In this document: one piece after another, positions 34,801-46,985 of the stretch
How positions within the stretch are numbered: position 1 is the stretch's first letter
How the letters are laid out: the number at the start of each line of letters is the position of its first letter
Origin: Nomia melanderi
Taxonomy: Eukaryota > Arthropoda > Insecta > Hymenoptera > Halictidae
Direction: 5' to 3'
NCBI RefSeq assembly: GCF_051020985.1
Contig: NC_135000.1
Location: forward strand, 248,001 to 312,000
Length of the DNA: 64,000 bases
Position numbers and translations under genes: made by a program
Notes under the pieces: generated by a model
Told to the model about the DNA's origin: nothing
Databases searched by the model: none
Seen by the model: the letters and a program-made list of their open reading frames with translations, nothing else

Positions 34801-35340
34801 GATGTATTTTTAATTTATAATAAATGTTTATTCTCATGTTGGGTAAAAATTGCACCAAAGCGTGAAAGAAAATTGTATTTCAAGAATAATCCAATACTTT
34901 GTTAAACATGTTATTACTGTAATTTTATTATTTCATTTTCGAATGTTCATTCCGGTATTATACACTTCTCTATAAATCTTGATTTCATTATCCCGACCGA
35001 ATAGTTATAAAAATAATACCGACAAACTAATAGATCAATTCATTTTGTACTATTGTAGACTGATATTATTTTTGTGTTTTCTTTTTAAAGAAATTGGAAT
35101 TTAAGTCTGAATCTAGTAGAACATTTTGTCCACTCATGGTTTCATATTGTCGGCGGTTTCGAACCCATTATAGTTTGTGTATTTCTTATGGTGATTAGAT
35201 CATGGTCGTGTAAGGGAAGGTCAGAAGGATCAGGATGGTTTCCCGAACAAAGTACATTTGCGTGATATTTATTTACATAGTTTATTAGAGACCATGACCG
35301 TGTTGGTCTCGGACTGAACGCGACTGATGATAATCGATTT
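34801..35340. other. Spacer
   Basis: AT-rich, with no gene or repeat that I can support. Confidence 0.4.
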
Positions 35341-35389
35341 CGAATGCGCTTGCGATCGAGGAGCGCTTCCCGTTTTAATCACCCTTGCG

Positions 35390-35770
35390 CTTATTCCTTG
35401 CGTTCAACTCTAAAAAATAGTGCCTCGACATTTCTCAGAATCCGCACGTACATACGCTTCACTTTCCCACCGCTGCCTATCTTGTCGACTTCTGACAGAA
35501 GAGTACGCCACGCTACTATTAAGAGTCGGTTCTTAGAGTCGCGATACAAATCAGCGCGATTTCTCTTACGGTTATAGCTATGATTATTTCCTTTTGGATC
35601 CATAAAAGATTTTCTTTTGCATGATCTCGTATCTCATCGCGTCTCTCACTGAACATCGCAATCAATTCAGTTTTGATTAGTTCTTTTATCTTAGGATCCT
35701 CTTTCATACGCATATGTACACCAAGTAACAAATGAAACGGGGTCGTACCTGTACTCTTACGCAGCATATC
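35390..35770 (-). pseudogene. Gypsy-type integrase C-terminal fragment
   Basis: The minus-strand frame 35767-35519 reads STGTTPFHLLLGVHMRMKED..., then a charged helix-rich stretch (KIKELIKTELIAMF, RDEIRDHAKENL). This matches the end of the integrase core and the region before the C-terminal domain in insect Gypsy elements. A second frame to about 35391 may continue it. The upstream core and the LTR are not seen. Inactive fragment. Confidence 0.65.
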
Positions 35771-35829
35771 ATTTAAATACTTTGCGCATAACTGTATGTT
35801 CTGTTTTACGAAAGAAGAGAACTTGGAGG

Positions 35830-36124
35830 TATATATTTATTTACGTACACGTGCAGACTCAACATTTTGCGGTGCTGCCGCGTATTGACGCGTCGTCGAC
35901 TAATCGACGGCGATCTGCCTACGTGAACGCAATCCTACTGTCCGTGTTTTGACCAATTTATTTCGACCTGTAAACCCTTAGCAACGATCGTTCTTTGTCG
36001 CATACAAGGCTCGTGTCGCACCTAAAGAATAGCGGATAACGAGTCGTTGACGAATTCGGGCTCTTTTAGGCTAAGAGTGAAAAGAAATTTATATGTAAAT
36101 CTCTCACCCTGTGCATGATCTTTC
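35830..36124. other. Spacer before the piggyBac derivative
   Basis: GC-richer than its surroundings (gccgcgtattgacgcgtcgtcgac), possibly retroelement debris, but no readable frame. Confidence 0.35.
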
Positions 36125-36128
36125 TTAA

Positions 36129-36814
36129 CCCTTTCGCTATAATGGACGAGATATCTCGTGTGCAAGATTGGATGCGAAGTGTTTTATTTAAAAAACTGAC
36201 ACAAATAATCGATTTGTAAGACATGTCATCGTCGTTGGAAGGTACTTAAAGATGATAATATAATATAAAATAATATAATACTCCATATTATACAGAATTA
36301 GAGCTTTTATTGTTTATTTTGTATGGAGTGCTTAAAAGCATGATGAAATGTATAATACGGCGGAATAATTTTTACAAATATATCTAGTTTCCTTCTATCG
36401 GCCATTGTTTTTGCACATTATACATTCTGTTGTTAAACGAGATTTTTTTGATGGGTTGTATTCTTGTATATTAGACCTTCTACATCGATTACAATTATCC
36501 CTCTTGTAATACTCGAATGATATTGGTGCTCTAGTATAGAAGTAACGTTGACAGGCAAGTTATTTGATATACTGGAAAAATTTGGGATTCGCCTATAATG
36601 TCTACAGTTCTTGTCACTCGCCAGATTCTAATTGTGTGCAAATAAATACTCCAATTGTATAAAATATAGAGTTGTTTATATTTATCATCTTTAAGCAGCT
36701 TCTACCAACGGTGACATATCTTAAAAACCGATTACTTGTGTTGGATTCTGAAATAAATTATTTCATATCAATAATAAAGGTATGCGACATATCCCGTGTA
36801 TTGTAGCGAAAGAG
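36129..36814 (-). mobile_element. piggyBac derivative with internal deletion
   Basis: 686 bp with TIRs CCCTTTCGCTATAATGGACG (left) and, inverted, the matching ttgtagcgaaagag end (right). TTAA flanks the left (36125-36128) and TTAC the right. The minus strand at 36400-36520 still reads a piggyBac C-terminal cysteine region (YYKRDNCNRCRRSN, then TTECIMCKNNGR), showing descent from a coding element by internal deletion. A remnant of the same right end stands at 57946-58078. Confidence 0.7.
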
Positions 36815-37247
36815 TTACATAAACACTGGCAGGCATGTGTAGGTATGTCAAGCTCATCTGTCTTTTTCCACCGCGTGGTGCCTCTTAGTCCTCGCCGTAT
36901 CAAGTTTAGGTCCGTTCGGACTTTGAGCCAATTATTAATATTCTGATTATAATCGTCACACTGTTCAGATAATATGATATTACAGAGCAAAAAGAAAATA
37001 ATGAGAAAATGACAAAGTACAAATTCAAAATATTCGTAGAAACAAGGTCTTCTTACGTGTCCATGTAACTCGAGACGAAGTCGTTTGTAAGTTCGATTGC
37101 CAGAATCGTCGATACTAGAGTTAAAGCTATGTTATAAAGTATGCTTAATGGAAGCTACGTCTATAGGATACTAAGATATCACCGCCACGAAAAATGGGTA
37201 ATGATAAAATAGTAATGATAGTATCTAACCATAGCAAAATCTATGAA

Positions 37248-37536
37248 ATGAAAATCGCTCTCCACGTTTTGTCGATGATGCTCCTGCCAGCGTTCTTCAT
37301 TGTATCCGCCGAGGCAGTAAGGGATGCAAATGATACTATTTTTTTTAATAAAAAGTTCACGGTAATCATCTACTGAGTTTTAATCTATGACCTAGATATC
37401 ATTCTACAAAATCATCAAACTTAATTTAAAAATAGTTTCATATGACTATGATATTGCATATTGTAATTATAATTTCATCATTGAAAATATATTAATCACT
37501 TATTGTTTAATTGTTTTCTAGCGTTGTATGGTTTGA
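37248..37536 (+). CDS. Family A secreted-peptide gene, locus I (mature exon altered)
   Basis: Exon 1 (37248-37316) is an intact 23-codon signal peptide (core LHVLSMMLLPAFFIV, ending SAEA) with donor GTAAGG, phase 0. The position of the second exon (acceptor ttttctag, 37522) now reads only four codons and a stop, unlike the 13-codon exon of loci II and V. An earlier acceptor (acctag, 37395) opens a 41-codon frame to 37521 that is conserved in length at locus III, but it may simply be intron. Most plausibly the gene lost its mature peptide, or it now donates its signal exon to the apamin-like exons 425 bp downstream. Confidence applies to the signal exon. Confidence 0.4.
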
Positions 37537-37741
37537 CCATTTATATTACTAAAATTATGTTCTCCGTGACTACCTTTATAATAAATAGATTGGAAACGTC
37601 GTTTGAAGGTGCATTTTAGGATTATATGTGTATAAAAATTGTTTCGATATTGAAACTGACAACTTTACCACTTGTTAGTCACGATTAATTATCTTCACAG
37701 TCACACTCGTCTCGTAAAATATAAATTACGTGTATTCTCAG

Positions 37742-37894
37742 ATTTTTGGCTGCAATTGTAATGGTCCAGTAGGATGGAGATGTCGGGTAAAATCATTCCT
37801 AATTAATTGACATTACAGTACATTTTATATAATAAGAATACTTACGTACGTGATTTTATTTCTTTTTATTTAGGGAATGTGCGGTCGACGTTAA
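37742..37894 (+). CDS. Apamin-like peptide exons without own signal exon (locus I)
   Basis: Exon 2 (37742-37786) and exon 3 (37874-37894) encode the C-x-C-x7-C-x3-C frame shared with bee apamin/MCD-type neurotoxic venom peptides. They end Cys-Gly-Arg-Arg-stop, which after trimming would give an amidated Cys. The acceptor tattctcag, the donor GTAAAA and the acceptor tttatttag are sound and phase 0. The signal exon and intron found at 61608 are deleted: the sequence jumps from the acgtgtatt block straight to ctcag. The only upstream signal exon in phase is the family A exon at 37248-37316. The two residues before the fourth Cys are not Arg, unlike locus II. It is either a pseudogene or part of a chimeric gene. 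Confidence 0.5.
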
Positions 37895-38290
37895 TAAGGA
37901 ATTTGTATGACTTAAAATGACGAAGTGGGTATAGGTTACTATTTACATACAATGTAATTCGGATGTCATTTCAAGAAATAAACACTTTAAGAAAATGTGA
38001 AACATATAATTTAATCGATCGCAATTTGACCTACTTCCTAACTAACTACAGCTCTCGTGACTATAGCAGCGACATTCGCGCTAAAAGTGTACAGAGCCTA
38101 GACTTCTATTCACGACGCTTCGTCCGCTAGTTATGGCAACAATGACTCCTCATTTTTTGTGCATCCTTATTACTGGCGGAGTCGCGCAACGAAGAACAGA
38201 ATGCGATAAAGTGAGGTCTAGGAACATTGGTGCTGGATTTCACTTTTGCGCGCCGCACAGTAAGCAATTACGCCATATTAGCTGACCAAA

Positions 38291-39955
38291 GTTAAAAGCA
38301 AGTACATATTGAATTTTTTCGACAAAATATGGTTATATATAAGATGAGTGAGAATAACGTTAATAATTGTACTCCTATTTACCATACTCAATACTATATT
38401 TTAACGGAGCGCTACAACGAATAAGAATAACAATGAAATAACACAATAACAATAGAATATCAAGGTAACAATACAACAAGATAACAAATAAGAAAATGTC
38501 CGGCAACGCACATACAAAGTGTCACGGGACAGCACAGACCGAAGTGGCACGAATTCAAACGATGATGTCTTTAAGCCAAAATCCAATTGTCCGAGGCCCG
38601 ATTTCCGAGAACTTTTTAAAGGGCTGTGCCTACTCCAGGTCGCAAGGGAAAATCGTGTGAGAACGTCCCGTGAGAAAAGAGCTAAAATTCTAGCCCAATG
38701 GAGCCTGGCTATCAGACGCGTAAGATCGCCGCTGATTGATTGGGCAGCACCTTGGACACTCTGGAAATAGAAAATAAACGAAAGAGAAAGCTGGGAACGA
38801 ACGTAGGGGAGCCGCGACTAAGTTTCTACATATGTACATATATTTATATATTTTAATACACAATGATATTCAATTATAAAGTAAATGATGAATAAATATT
38901 ACATACCATTTAATAAATAATAATAATAGAATAGGCACTAATATATAATAACAATAAATTACATATTACATGAAAGCTTAATAAATATTAATTATATAAT
39001 TATCCGGCCGCGGATAAGTGTTCGAACGATTCGTGCCTTTAAATAAAAAAAATATAGGATACAGATGTGGAAGAAACATTCTTTTGGTATAATAAACACA
39101 AACATTTGTCAGAAATGAGTAACTGATCAGTATTTGTAATCACATGTATTTATGTACGAAATTGTATATTTCGATAGAGTGAGTTATATTACACATCATA
39201 AAGTAATAAATAACAATAACAATAATAATAATAATAATACAATGAGTAATCACACATTGTTACTAACAATAATTGTAAGTATTTCAATTAAAAAAAGCAG
39301 TGTAGTTGTAAGTACTGTCATTGATTATAAATAATATTTAAATATAAATAATTAATGAAAGATAGATAATAAAACAATCAGGTATTATTTGAAGTATATT
39401 ATATATTTATCTGTAAAGCTTTCAACCTGGTCAAAAATGTACACAACCTTTTTACAACGTACAAATTATTTCGAAGAATTAGGAAAGTGGAACGGAAACT
39501 CCAAACATTCAACTAAGCACAGTAGCTTATGAATGCTCGAATGAAAAAAAACTTTCGGTATCTTATTTCTTACACACTCAACTATCTTGAGGAAAATCAA
39601 TTTTAATTATTGTGCTGTGCACTCTTAGCTTGGCGGTTGCGTTTATACGGAAAAGAAGTGTAACGGCGCATGGTTCACAGCCCGAAAGGTCGAGAAAATT
39701 ACTTGCAGAGCTTAAAGCAAAAGCCCAAAACTTTCTTTGACTTCTGCGAGTAAAAAGATTATCCGCAAATTACTTTATAACGCGCGCAGCACGGACCAAA
39801 TGTGTTTCCCCCCGCAATAACGCTTGCTAACTGCTATTGTTACGGGACTATCCGGCCGCGCGACAGCTGCCTACCGATTATCAACCCTTTTGGAGCGTTA
39901 CAAGAAGTCAGCCGAGTCGGGGTTCGCGTTCTCCCATTTTGATATAATAATTCAA
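38291..39955. other. Spacer with microsatellite
   Basis: 38310-38420 resembles the region before the locus IV family A gene (aaaatatggttatata...gagtgagaataacgttaataat) but no signal exon follows. 38520-38830 is GC-richer, unplaced sequence. An (AAC/AAT)n run lies at 39205-39240. No gene supported. Confidence 0.45.
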
Positions 39956-39959
39956 CATT

Positions 39960-40988
39960 TTGGTCTCACCAGCTCGAGGGACAATTTGCATTAAACGGGA
40001 TTACAACGGATACTGCAAAATTTTATTACGTCACGTTCCACGTGGAGCTAAAATGAATGCAGGAGGCAGAGGGAGTTATACAAAACCCACCAGACAGTGG
40101 GAAATACGACAAATTAAAGGAGGAATTGATCAGAAGGCTATAAAAATCGCAGAAGCAGCGAATACAGCAGCTCCGACACCTGTGGACTCAGCAGACAGCA
40201 CGGTACTTGAAATTAGCGGAATTAGCTGATAAAATTAACGAAATTGACTTCGCCGGGCGATGCATCGCAGTCTCGACTGAAAGTCGGTTTGATATGTTGT
40301 GCGAGCAAATGGCTCCACTCATGCAGTAGATCGAGGAGATGTCACCAGATGGAACCATGATCCAAGGACAGCAACGGTGAAGCAGCGGATTCCGCAAATC
40401 AAGCAGATGGAAATGGAGATGACGCAGCCGATCGAAGAGTCCATCGCAGGATACAGGGTTCATCGCAAGTACCAGTCCACAAAATAGACGAACTCGACGT
40501 ATGCTGGTACAATACCCGTTATGACGACCGCGCAACACAATGCACCATCCGCTCCGCCAACAAAATTAAGGACACGGAGCAGAGAAATGAGACCGATCGA
40601 CACTACATACGGCAGAGTACATCGATTATAATACAAGCCGCCTTTTCATGATGGATAAACACAGCAGGGTACAGTACCTCGTCGATACCGGCGCCGACAT
40701 TAGCGTATATCCGCGAAATCTAATTGCTGGACGCCCTCCAAAATCGAATTATACATTATGCACGGCGAATGAGTCGATGTTTCAAACCCCAATAATCAGC
40801 GCAGATCTATTCCATCGTTACGGGTTGCTAGTTGACGTAAAGGATAGGTAAAGAAAACTAATAGACAGCACCACACAGTTAACTTTAAATGTAATTAAAA
40901 CCATCGTCGATGATTCTCTGTACCATAAATTATTATCAAAGTCTATCAATATTACACGGCCGATACAAACACACTTAGACGCGAAACA
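39960..40988 (+). pseudogene. Gypsy element 2: gag end and protease
   Basis: 39960-40490 reads gag-like, low-complexity frames (IKIAEAANTAAPTPVDSAD). 40648-40851 is the aspartic protease: VQYLVDTGADISVYPR with the catalytic DTGA box, ending in a DLFHRYGLLVDVKDR block and a stop. A spacer toward RT follows (LTLNVIKTIVDD). The element is interrupted at 40989 by a Tc1 transposon and continues at 42278. Stops and frame changes make it non-functional. Confidence 0.75.
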
Positions 40989-40990
40989 TA

Positions 40991-42275
40991 CACTCTGCGA
41001 CAAAATTATAAGACACCTGCGGTTTTATTTAATATTTTATTAAATATTATTGAATTAGATTGTAAAAAGTTTCATTAAAATTTCTAATTTTTGATAAAAT
41101 AAGGTGCGGCAAAGCTATAAGATAATGTCTTAAAAAAAATATATTTTTTTTCTATTTATTAATAATGTGTTGTGCCACCTTTATTTTTTTATAGTTTCAA
41201 TTAATCGCCCTGGTATCGATTTAGATAAATTTTTTATTTGATGTTCACTTAATTTGGCTCATTGTTCTTTAATACGAGATTTCAACTCTACTCCACAAAT
41301 GTTTTCTATTATATTTAAATCTGGAGATCTCGCAGGCCATGGTACAATTTCTATATCATGATCTTCAAAATATTTTTTTACACGTTTTGTTGTATGCACA
41401 GCGACATTATCACGTTGAAAAATATAATTTTCACATGCAATAGTGCTGGCATGTGGCGTTAATTGTTCTTCTAATATTTCTATATATTTAATTGCATTCA
41501 TGCTGGTGTTCATAAATTTTATATCAGTTCTCCCGTGGAACCCTATCGCGGCCCATACTATGATGCCGCCGCCGCCCATTTGCCTCCTTGACATATAAAA
41601 TTCTTCCTTCCGCAAATCTTGAAAATAAAATGAAATACCATCCGTTCCATTTAAATAGAAACGTTTTTCATCTGAAAAGATAACTTTTCTCCACTTTTTT
41701 TCCACTGGTGATGTCTTTCTGCAAACTCTTCCCTGGCTATTTTATGTCGATTTGCAAGTGACGGTTTCTTTTGAAATTTTCGTCTTTTTAAATGTTTTAA
41801 TTTTTTTTCATAAATCTCTCTACTTTTTAAATAATCGAGCACGGCACATCGATTTCGCCCAATCACTCTTGAAATTTCTGAAGTAGAAGTATTCTTTTCT
41901 TATAATTTTACGATCACTTTTATTTGACTGTCTGTCAGCTTTTTCCCACGCAGCATTGTAGTTATATTATGTAAGAACAAAATTATAAATGTTTAATTTT
42001 AAGTATACAATTACTTCTAACACTGTGACTACGATTACAGCATAAAATCGACTGACGAAGAGCTACTCTCTTATAGTTTTGTCGCGAAGAGAATAGCATG
42101 TTCACATACATTTCTCAAGTTCTTGGAATTGTAGCCTTCGGTATTTCATAGAACTGTAGAATACACTTCTATATAATGTAAACTATAACATTATGAATGA
42201 AGGAAGACAAAACTCAAGACTTACATAGAATTTTCATCGAATTTCGCACATGTCTTACAGTTTTGTCGCGGAGTG
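40991..42275 (-). mobile_element. Tc1-like transposon, nearly complete
   Basis: 1285-bp element inside the Gypsy relic, flanked by TA (40989-40990 and 42276-42277). The terminal inverted repeats start CACTCTGCGACAAAA and CACTCCGCGACAAAA and stay similar for about 26 bp (through taagaca). Both ends and the target duplication are present, so it arrived by ordinary Tc1-type transposition after the Gypsy insertion. Confidence 0.88.
41259..41956 (-). pseudogene. Tc1-like transposase, DD34E, broken
   Basis: Starts at the ATG at 41956 (MLRGKKLTDSQI), a helix-turn-helix N-terminus. It has one in-frame stop about 18 codons in and a frameshift in an A-run near 41695. The catalytic triad is readable: FSDEKRF, RDNVAVH, and 34 residues after that Asp the Glu of SPDLNIIENI, so DD34E as in the Tc1 group. 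The C-terminus ends at 41259. Two lesions only, so a fairly young copy, but not functional. Confidence 0.88.
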
Positions 42276-42277
42276 TA

Positions 42278-42900
42278 ACATCATGCATCATATAAAAACA
42301 AGTCGCGAACGTCCGGAATTTGTAAAACTGGAGACGTAGACTTGCTCCCAACAGACTCAAAGTAGTTAAATCAGAATTTGAACATTTGCTAGCGAAAGGC
42401 GTAATTCGTCCATCTAAGAGCCCACGGGCCTCACCTCTTCACTTGGTCCCTAAAAAGGACAAGGGATGGAAACCGTGCGCGAACCGTACTAGATCGCTAC
42501 CCGTTACCCCACATAGAGGATTTCTCACACAAGCCACATAATAAATCGGTATTTTCAAAAATAGATTTGGTAAAGGCATATCCCGAGATACCCGTCGAAC
42601 CTTCACATATTGAAAAAACGGCAATAACCTCGCCATTTGGTTTATTCGAATATACGAAAATGACATTCTGGCTCAGAAACGCTGCATAAGTATTTCAGCG
42701 TTTTACAGACGAAGTTTTGCATGGTCCCGACTTCTGATACGCGTATTTAGGCGATATATTAGTAGCCTCCAGAGATAAAAAACAACACGGGGACAACTTC
42801 CAATGCGAGCAAAGTCGAGACTATAATAGAATTCCCCAGACCAAAAACGGTAAAAGATTTGCGCCGATTTTTGAGAATGATAAACTTCTTTTTCCACTTA
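42278..42900 (+). pseudogene. Gypsy element 2: reverse transcriptase
   Basis: Resumes the element split at 40989. Reads LKVVKSEFEHLLAKGVIRPS, PRASPLHLVPKKDKGWKPC, then FSKIDLVKAYPEIPVEPS (motif A), TPFGLFEYTKM-like text at about 42630 and DEVLHGPDF with a decayed motif C (YAYLGDILVAS where YLDD is expected). At 42840-42900 is TVKDLRRFLRMINFF, the RT thumb. The frame is interrupted several times. The right end is near 42900. Confidence 0.8.
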
Positions 42901-43179
42901 TTTTCTTAACTGACAACGAAGGCATCTTGTGCATCCCTCCGTTGATGTTGGTTTATCTCTGCTTGGAACCATGATCTGTCTAACTCCGTTTGTTTGTTGT
43001 GATACCATTTAGACTTGAGTGAGCCATAATTCGCGCAAAATTCCGTCTTAGGGTGGGTTCTATTCGGTCGCATCAATACAGCGCAAATCCCTCGTCTCGC
43101 GATTATACGCACCACGGGACACCGCAGACCCATCCGAACGCGCTCTGTTCCGTTATTGGGAAATGGGAACGGTCCCCGA

Positions 43180-44240
43180 AACACAGCTTCGTTCCATTGG
43201 AGAACGAATGCGAACCACATTTCGTGCCCACTTATTCGCGGGGCATTAACAGTCGATTTGTCGTGCGGTTACTGTTCCTCAAATCGGTCCCAGATGATTC
43301 CCTTGGAAATTAAAGAGAAAATAAAGAGTTCAATCCCGAGTACACACAATTTATTCGTAGGTAGGAGTACTTCGGACATATGACGGACCTCAACGGCATA
43401 GACAGTTCAAAAACTTTAATTCCACATTGAGCCCCTGTTCGGAAACAAAGTTTGACGACAACACTGTGAGTAGTTTTCAACGCGTCAAGCTACACATTCA
43501 GCGATTACTCATTGAATGACCTTCTACAAAACGGTTCAAAATTGCAGTTGGATAACTCCATCATACTTCTCGAGGGGCACCACAAGTTTGTTCTTGTCGT
43601 AGGCATGGAGATGTTCAGTCAAATTCTTGTACATTCACAAGATCGCAAACATCACTGCATCCTGTGGAAAAACAAATGCGACAGCACCCCCGAAGCATTG
43701 CAATTGAACACAGTCACGTATGGAACCGCATGCGGTCGGTATTTGTCAATGCGCATGCTTCAAGAAGTAAACACTCTGGAAGGCACAAATTAACCCCCCG
43801 CCTCTTCGATTCTATGGAACAGTGTTTATGTCCACGATGTGTTCATACGCGCGCCGGAAAAGCAGCTAATCGAGTAGATACGAATTCAAATCTGTCAACT
43901 CCTAGCTCGGAGTGGATTTCTCCTCCGAAAATGGGCGGGTAATGATGCTGAAATTCTGCGTTACATTCCTGAGATTGAACCATCACACATCGTGGATCTG
44001 CGAATGTTTAACGAGCTCAAAATTTTCAGTATTAGGTAGATTTCCTGAACGACCCGTTCTACTTTGATTGGCAAAATTTCGCGGTGAGGGATGAAAAATC
44101 AGCAATCGCGAACTGTTGTCGGAAACCGCGAAACTATTCGATCACCTGGCATGGTTGTCTCCCACAATAATTCGCGCCAAGGTATTAATGATTGAGCCTA
44201 AACTCAATTCCTTGCTCGTGGGGGCTGTCTGGTGAAGCCC
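43180..44240 (+). pseudogene. BEL/Pao retrotransposon pol fragment
   Basis: Pieces of BEL/Pao reverse transcriptase in several frames. CEPHFVPTYSRG...FVVRLLF at about 43195-43290 is the pre-RT block. SQILVHSQDRKHHCILW and LNTVTYGTACGRYLSMR at 43615-43760 are the RT core. GFLLRKWAGNDAEILRYIPEIEPSH lies at about 43905-43985, and LFDHLAWLSPTIIRAKVLM at 44120-44190. Multiple frameshifts. The order matches BEL/Pao pol. 42906-43180 before it is unassigned. Confidence 0.78.
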
Positions 44241-44369
44241 TTTAGGATATACCGGACGTTAAATTAAGAGGCCACTGTTGGCTATTGGAGTGCGCCTGGT
44301 GTTGCAAGCGAGTAGGAGTGTTGAAGCGTTGGGTGTTGGAGAGGTAATTTACATCTACCTTAACTAGAA

Positions 44370-44495
44370 TTCTTGTGTTTGAAGACAAAGATTAACAGTA
44401 ATAAAGTTAAAGATTAAAGTAAACCAACAAAGGTTGACAGTAATAAAGTTAAAGATTAAAGTAAATAAACAAAGGTTGACAGTAATAAAGTAATT
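44370..44495. repeat. Tandem repeat, about 42-bp unit
   Basis: Two and a half near-identical units containing acagtaataaagttaaag and attaaagta, ending at about 44490. It lies just downstream of the BEL/Pao debris and may be part of its LTR or leader. Confidence 0.7.
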
Positions 44496-45355
44496 ATTCT
44501 GTTATTAGGCGTGTCAGGTTTAAGCTATATCGGTTTTCGTATCGCTTCTGTATCGATTTAAAAGTGTTATTTTTCGGTTTCGGAAAAAAATGCAGAAACG
44601 GAATATAGAATCGAAATGTAGAACCGCAATGTAGAATTGAGATATAGAACCAACGTGTAAAATCAAAACGCAGAATCGAAAAATAACAGTTATAAAATTT
44701 TAAAAAGTGCATCAAACAAAAGTTGTGTTCATATTATGAAGTTTTTTAAATGACAATGGATATTTCGCTTTTCGATTCCAGTGTTGTACAAATCGAGAAC
44801 ATATTGCACTTTTAAAAATCTATATAAATATATTTAACAATGAACACAAGGTAAATCATTTTGTATAGCAGAAACGCCTTAGCCATAAAGTAGTAACCTT
44901 CATTTTTTTTATGTGAACTGTCGATTTTTGGGATTTCGTCCACAGGTGTACGCACTGTGTGCCGCTGCGAGCTGTCTACAGGAGTAGCTTTAGTACACGT
45001 AGCATCTTACTAGAAACGTCTGCTGGCACTTCTACTCTTGCTGTCAGCGGATCTGCATCTCCAGTTAGTAGCCATGTCGGCGAGAATCATAATCGCAAAA
45101 CCGTAACTGGAGGAAATTTTCGCCTTATTTTAAAAAAGTTATACATAAAAAAAAGTTTGTTCATCAGTGACAGGTACAATTTTTTAACGAAAGTTAATAA
45201 AGTAAGTTTTTGCGATCCAAATCATACCGTGTTTGGTGTTATATTAATAAAAAAAATCTGTACAATTATGTGTGTTGTGTAACACCGATACATTGAGTTT
45301 AAAATTCTTCTACTGCCTCGACTCCTATTCCATCTTTCTCTTTTCCGTTCTGCCA
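44496..45355. other. Spacer
   Basis: 44560-44680 has a run of cgaaatgtagaa-type imperfect repeats. 44945-45115 is a Ser/Thr-rich open stretch of unknown origin. No gene supported. Confidence 0.35.
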
Positions 45356-45359
45356 ACCA

Positions 45360-45680
45360 CTACAAAGACGAGCCGCGATACTTGAAAACGGTTTCTACTC
45401 TGCCCAAGTTGTCCAAATACGATTCCGAACGGTGGGACAATACGAGAGATATTACTGTACTACTATTACTACTACTACTACAATTACTGCTGCGATTGGT
45501 TTGTTCTGAACTTTCTAACACCTCATCAATATTATTGTCTAATATGTTTTTCTCTATAGCAGATTTAATCTCGCTATACACATGCATGACGGCTCTCCTC
45601 CAATTATTTGGTGTAACATGCACTACACTGTGTCGAACTAAACATTCAGCATCTGATAAATTAAAGGTTTTGTTGCACAT
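45360..45680 (-). other. Unassigned 106-codon frame
   Basis: The minus-strand frame starts MCNKTFNLSDAECLVRHSVVHVTPNNWRRAV, followed by a charged helical stretch and a Ser/Asn-rich low-complexity tail (acagttgctg-type trinucleotides). The N-terminal half looks like protein rather than noise. It may come from a transposon or be a real exon; I do not recognise it. Confidence 0.3.
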
Positions 45681-46229
45681 TGTTGAATATTTATTTGCTA
45701 AATAAATACAACAGAGTTTGAACTAAGTATATATTTATTAATATATGTTTAATTCGATTTTTAAAACGAACAGAAACAGAAACGCTGTTCTTAGTTTGAT
45801 GGTTTACTGTAAACTGATGAACGACTCGAAAAAAAGCAAGACGCTCAACGAGTGCAGTAAACGGGAGTCCTCAGGTAATACTTACCCTTGCGAGGGCGGA
45901 GACTGCACCAACGGACACAATTTTCATAGCATTGAAAATATATCTAATGCTTATTCTTCTAATGCACACATAATAATAAACCTTTAAATATTTCAAGAAA
46001 TGCACATTTTGGACGTTAATTATTTACAACAGTGATTACTGAATGATCGGATTGAAGGAGAAGGTGTCAGAAATATACCTAAAGGTGATGGAACACACTT
46101 GCGAGTTCTCTAATGCAGTAAGTCTACACACTAGGAAATATATTTTGTCTTCCATTGCCAGGCTGAGTGGCCTTCTGGATCGAGCCCTCTTGTGCTAATG
46201 GCCATCTCGATGGTCGAATCAAGTCTCTC

Positions 46230-46985
46230 AAATCTGCTCTCTCACCTTCACTCCAGATTCCTGAGAGAACGACGGCTGCGGCGAATTCCTCGTCCCCTTC
46301 CTTACGTACGGAGCTCGCTTGGGTGTTACGAATAAAATAGCGACTCTGTTGAACATAAAACGCGACCCCTCCCCCACACCATCCTGGTTATCTCGAAAGA
46401 TGTAAAGACCTTCTCGTCGAGCGAAGAGACGAAAATGTCTGTTCTTCGGATGGTTAGATGGTCTGGACTCACGATCAATAAAACACTCCGCGAGGCATGT
46501 CCGATAGTCGGCGTCCCACCTAAAAAGAACCCTTGCATAATCGTTTTTGACGCTCCGCACTGCAATAACGATAAGGAAACGATAGAGGCAATCATGGCTC
46601 GAAATAACGAGTCCCGCCAGAGGGAAATAGCGAGGTAACAAACAAAGGTTGCCCTTACATCTGCCGCGAAGAACAGGGATGCACATAACCTAGTCCTCGA
46701 TGTTGCCAATACCGTACGCGACATCCTCCGTAAGAAGAACCACATTTATATTGGCCGGAAATGCTGTTCCACACGCGACTATATAGTAGCCACGTGCTGC
46801 TATATAGTAGTACTATTGCGCATATAAAGAAATCTGCGGGCACTGTGCTTCTTCCGGGCACAATTTCAAGATGTGCCCAAACAAACTCCAGTGGGTGGTA
46901 TGCTTCAACTGCTGCCAAAACGTCAAGGAGTACAAAACATTCTATGACCAATCGAGACTGCCTGCGTCATATCTCCGCGGTTAAA
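46230..46985 (+). pseudogene. LINE ORF1 (gag) relic with CCHC knuckles
   Basis: Broken frames of an R1-type ORF1. The frame at 46435-46638 has the RWSGLTINKTLREACPIVGVP region. At 46828-46880 is a CCHC knuckle, C-x2-C-x4-H-x4-C (ICGHCASSGHNFKMCP), followed by CFNC. Several frame changes. A longer frame on the opposite strand (46228-46686) is an antisense shadow. Confidence 0.6.

Larger units (their letters stand above)
36815..38290 (+). repeat. Secreted-peptide module I (family A plus apamin-like)
   Basis: Unit homologous to 58079-58145 joined to 60564-62270, and in part to 62900-63370 and to the inverted 6095-8400. It begins near ctttttccaccgcgtggtg, carries a family A gene, then apamin-like exons, then a shared 3' flank ending around 38290. 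At about 36885 it holds the ancestral, unoccupied counterpart of the TTAA where piggyBac pB2 inserted in the sister module. Confidence 0.75.

Noticed and set aside
39152..39334. 60-codon frame with poly-Asn
   Set aside because: Translation of an (AAT)n microsatellite.
46228..46686. 152-codon minus-strand frame
   Set aside because: Antisense to the LINE ORF1 relic; shadow frame.
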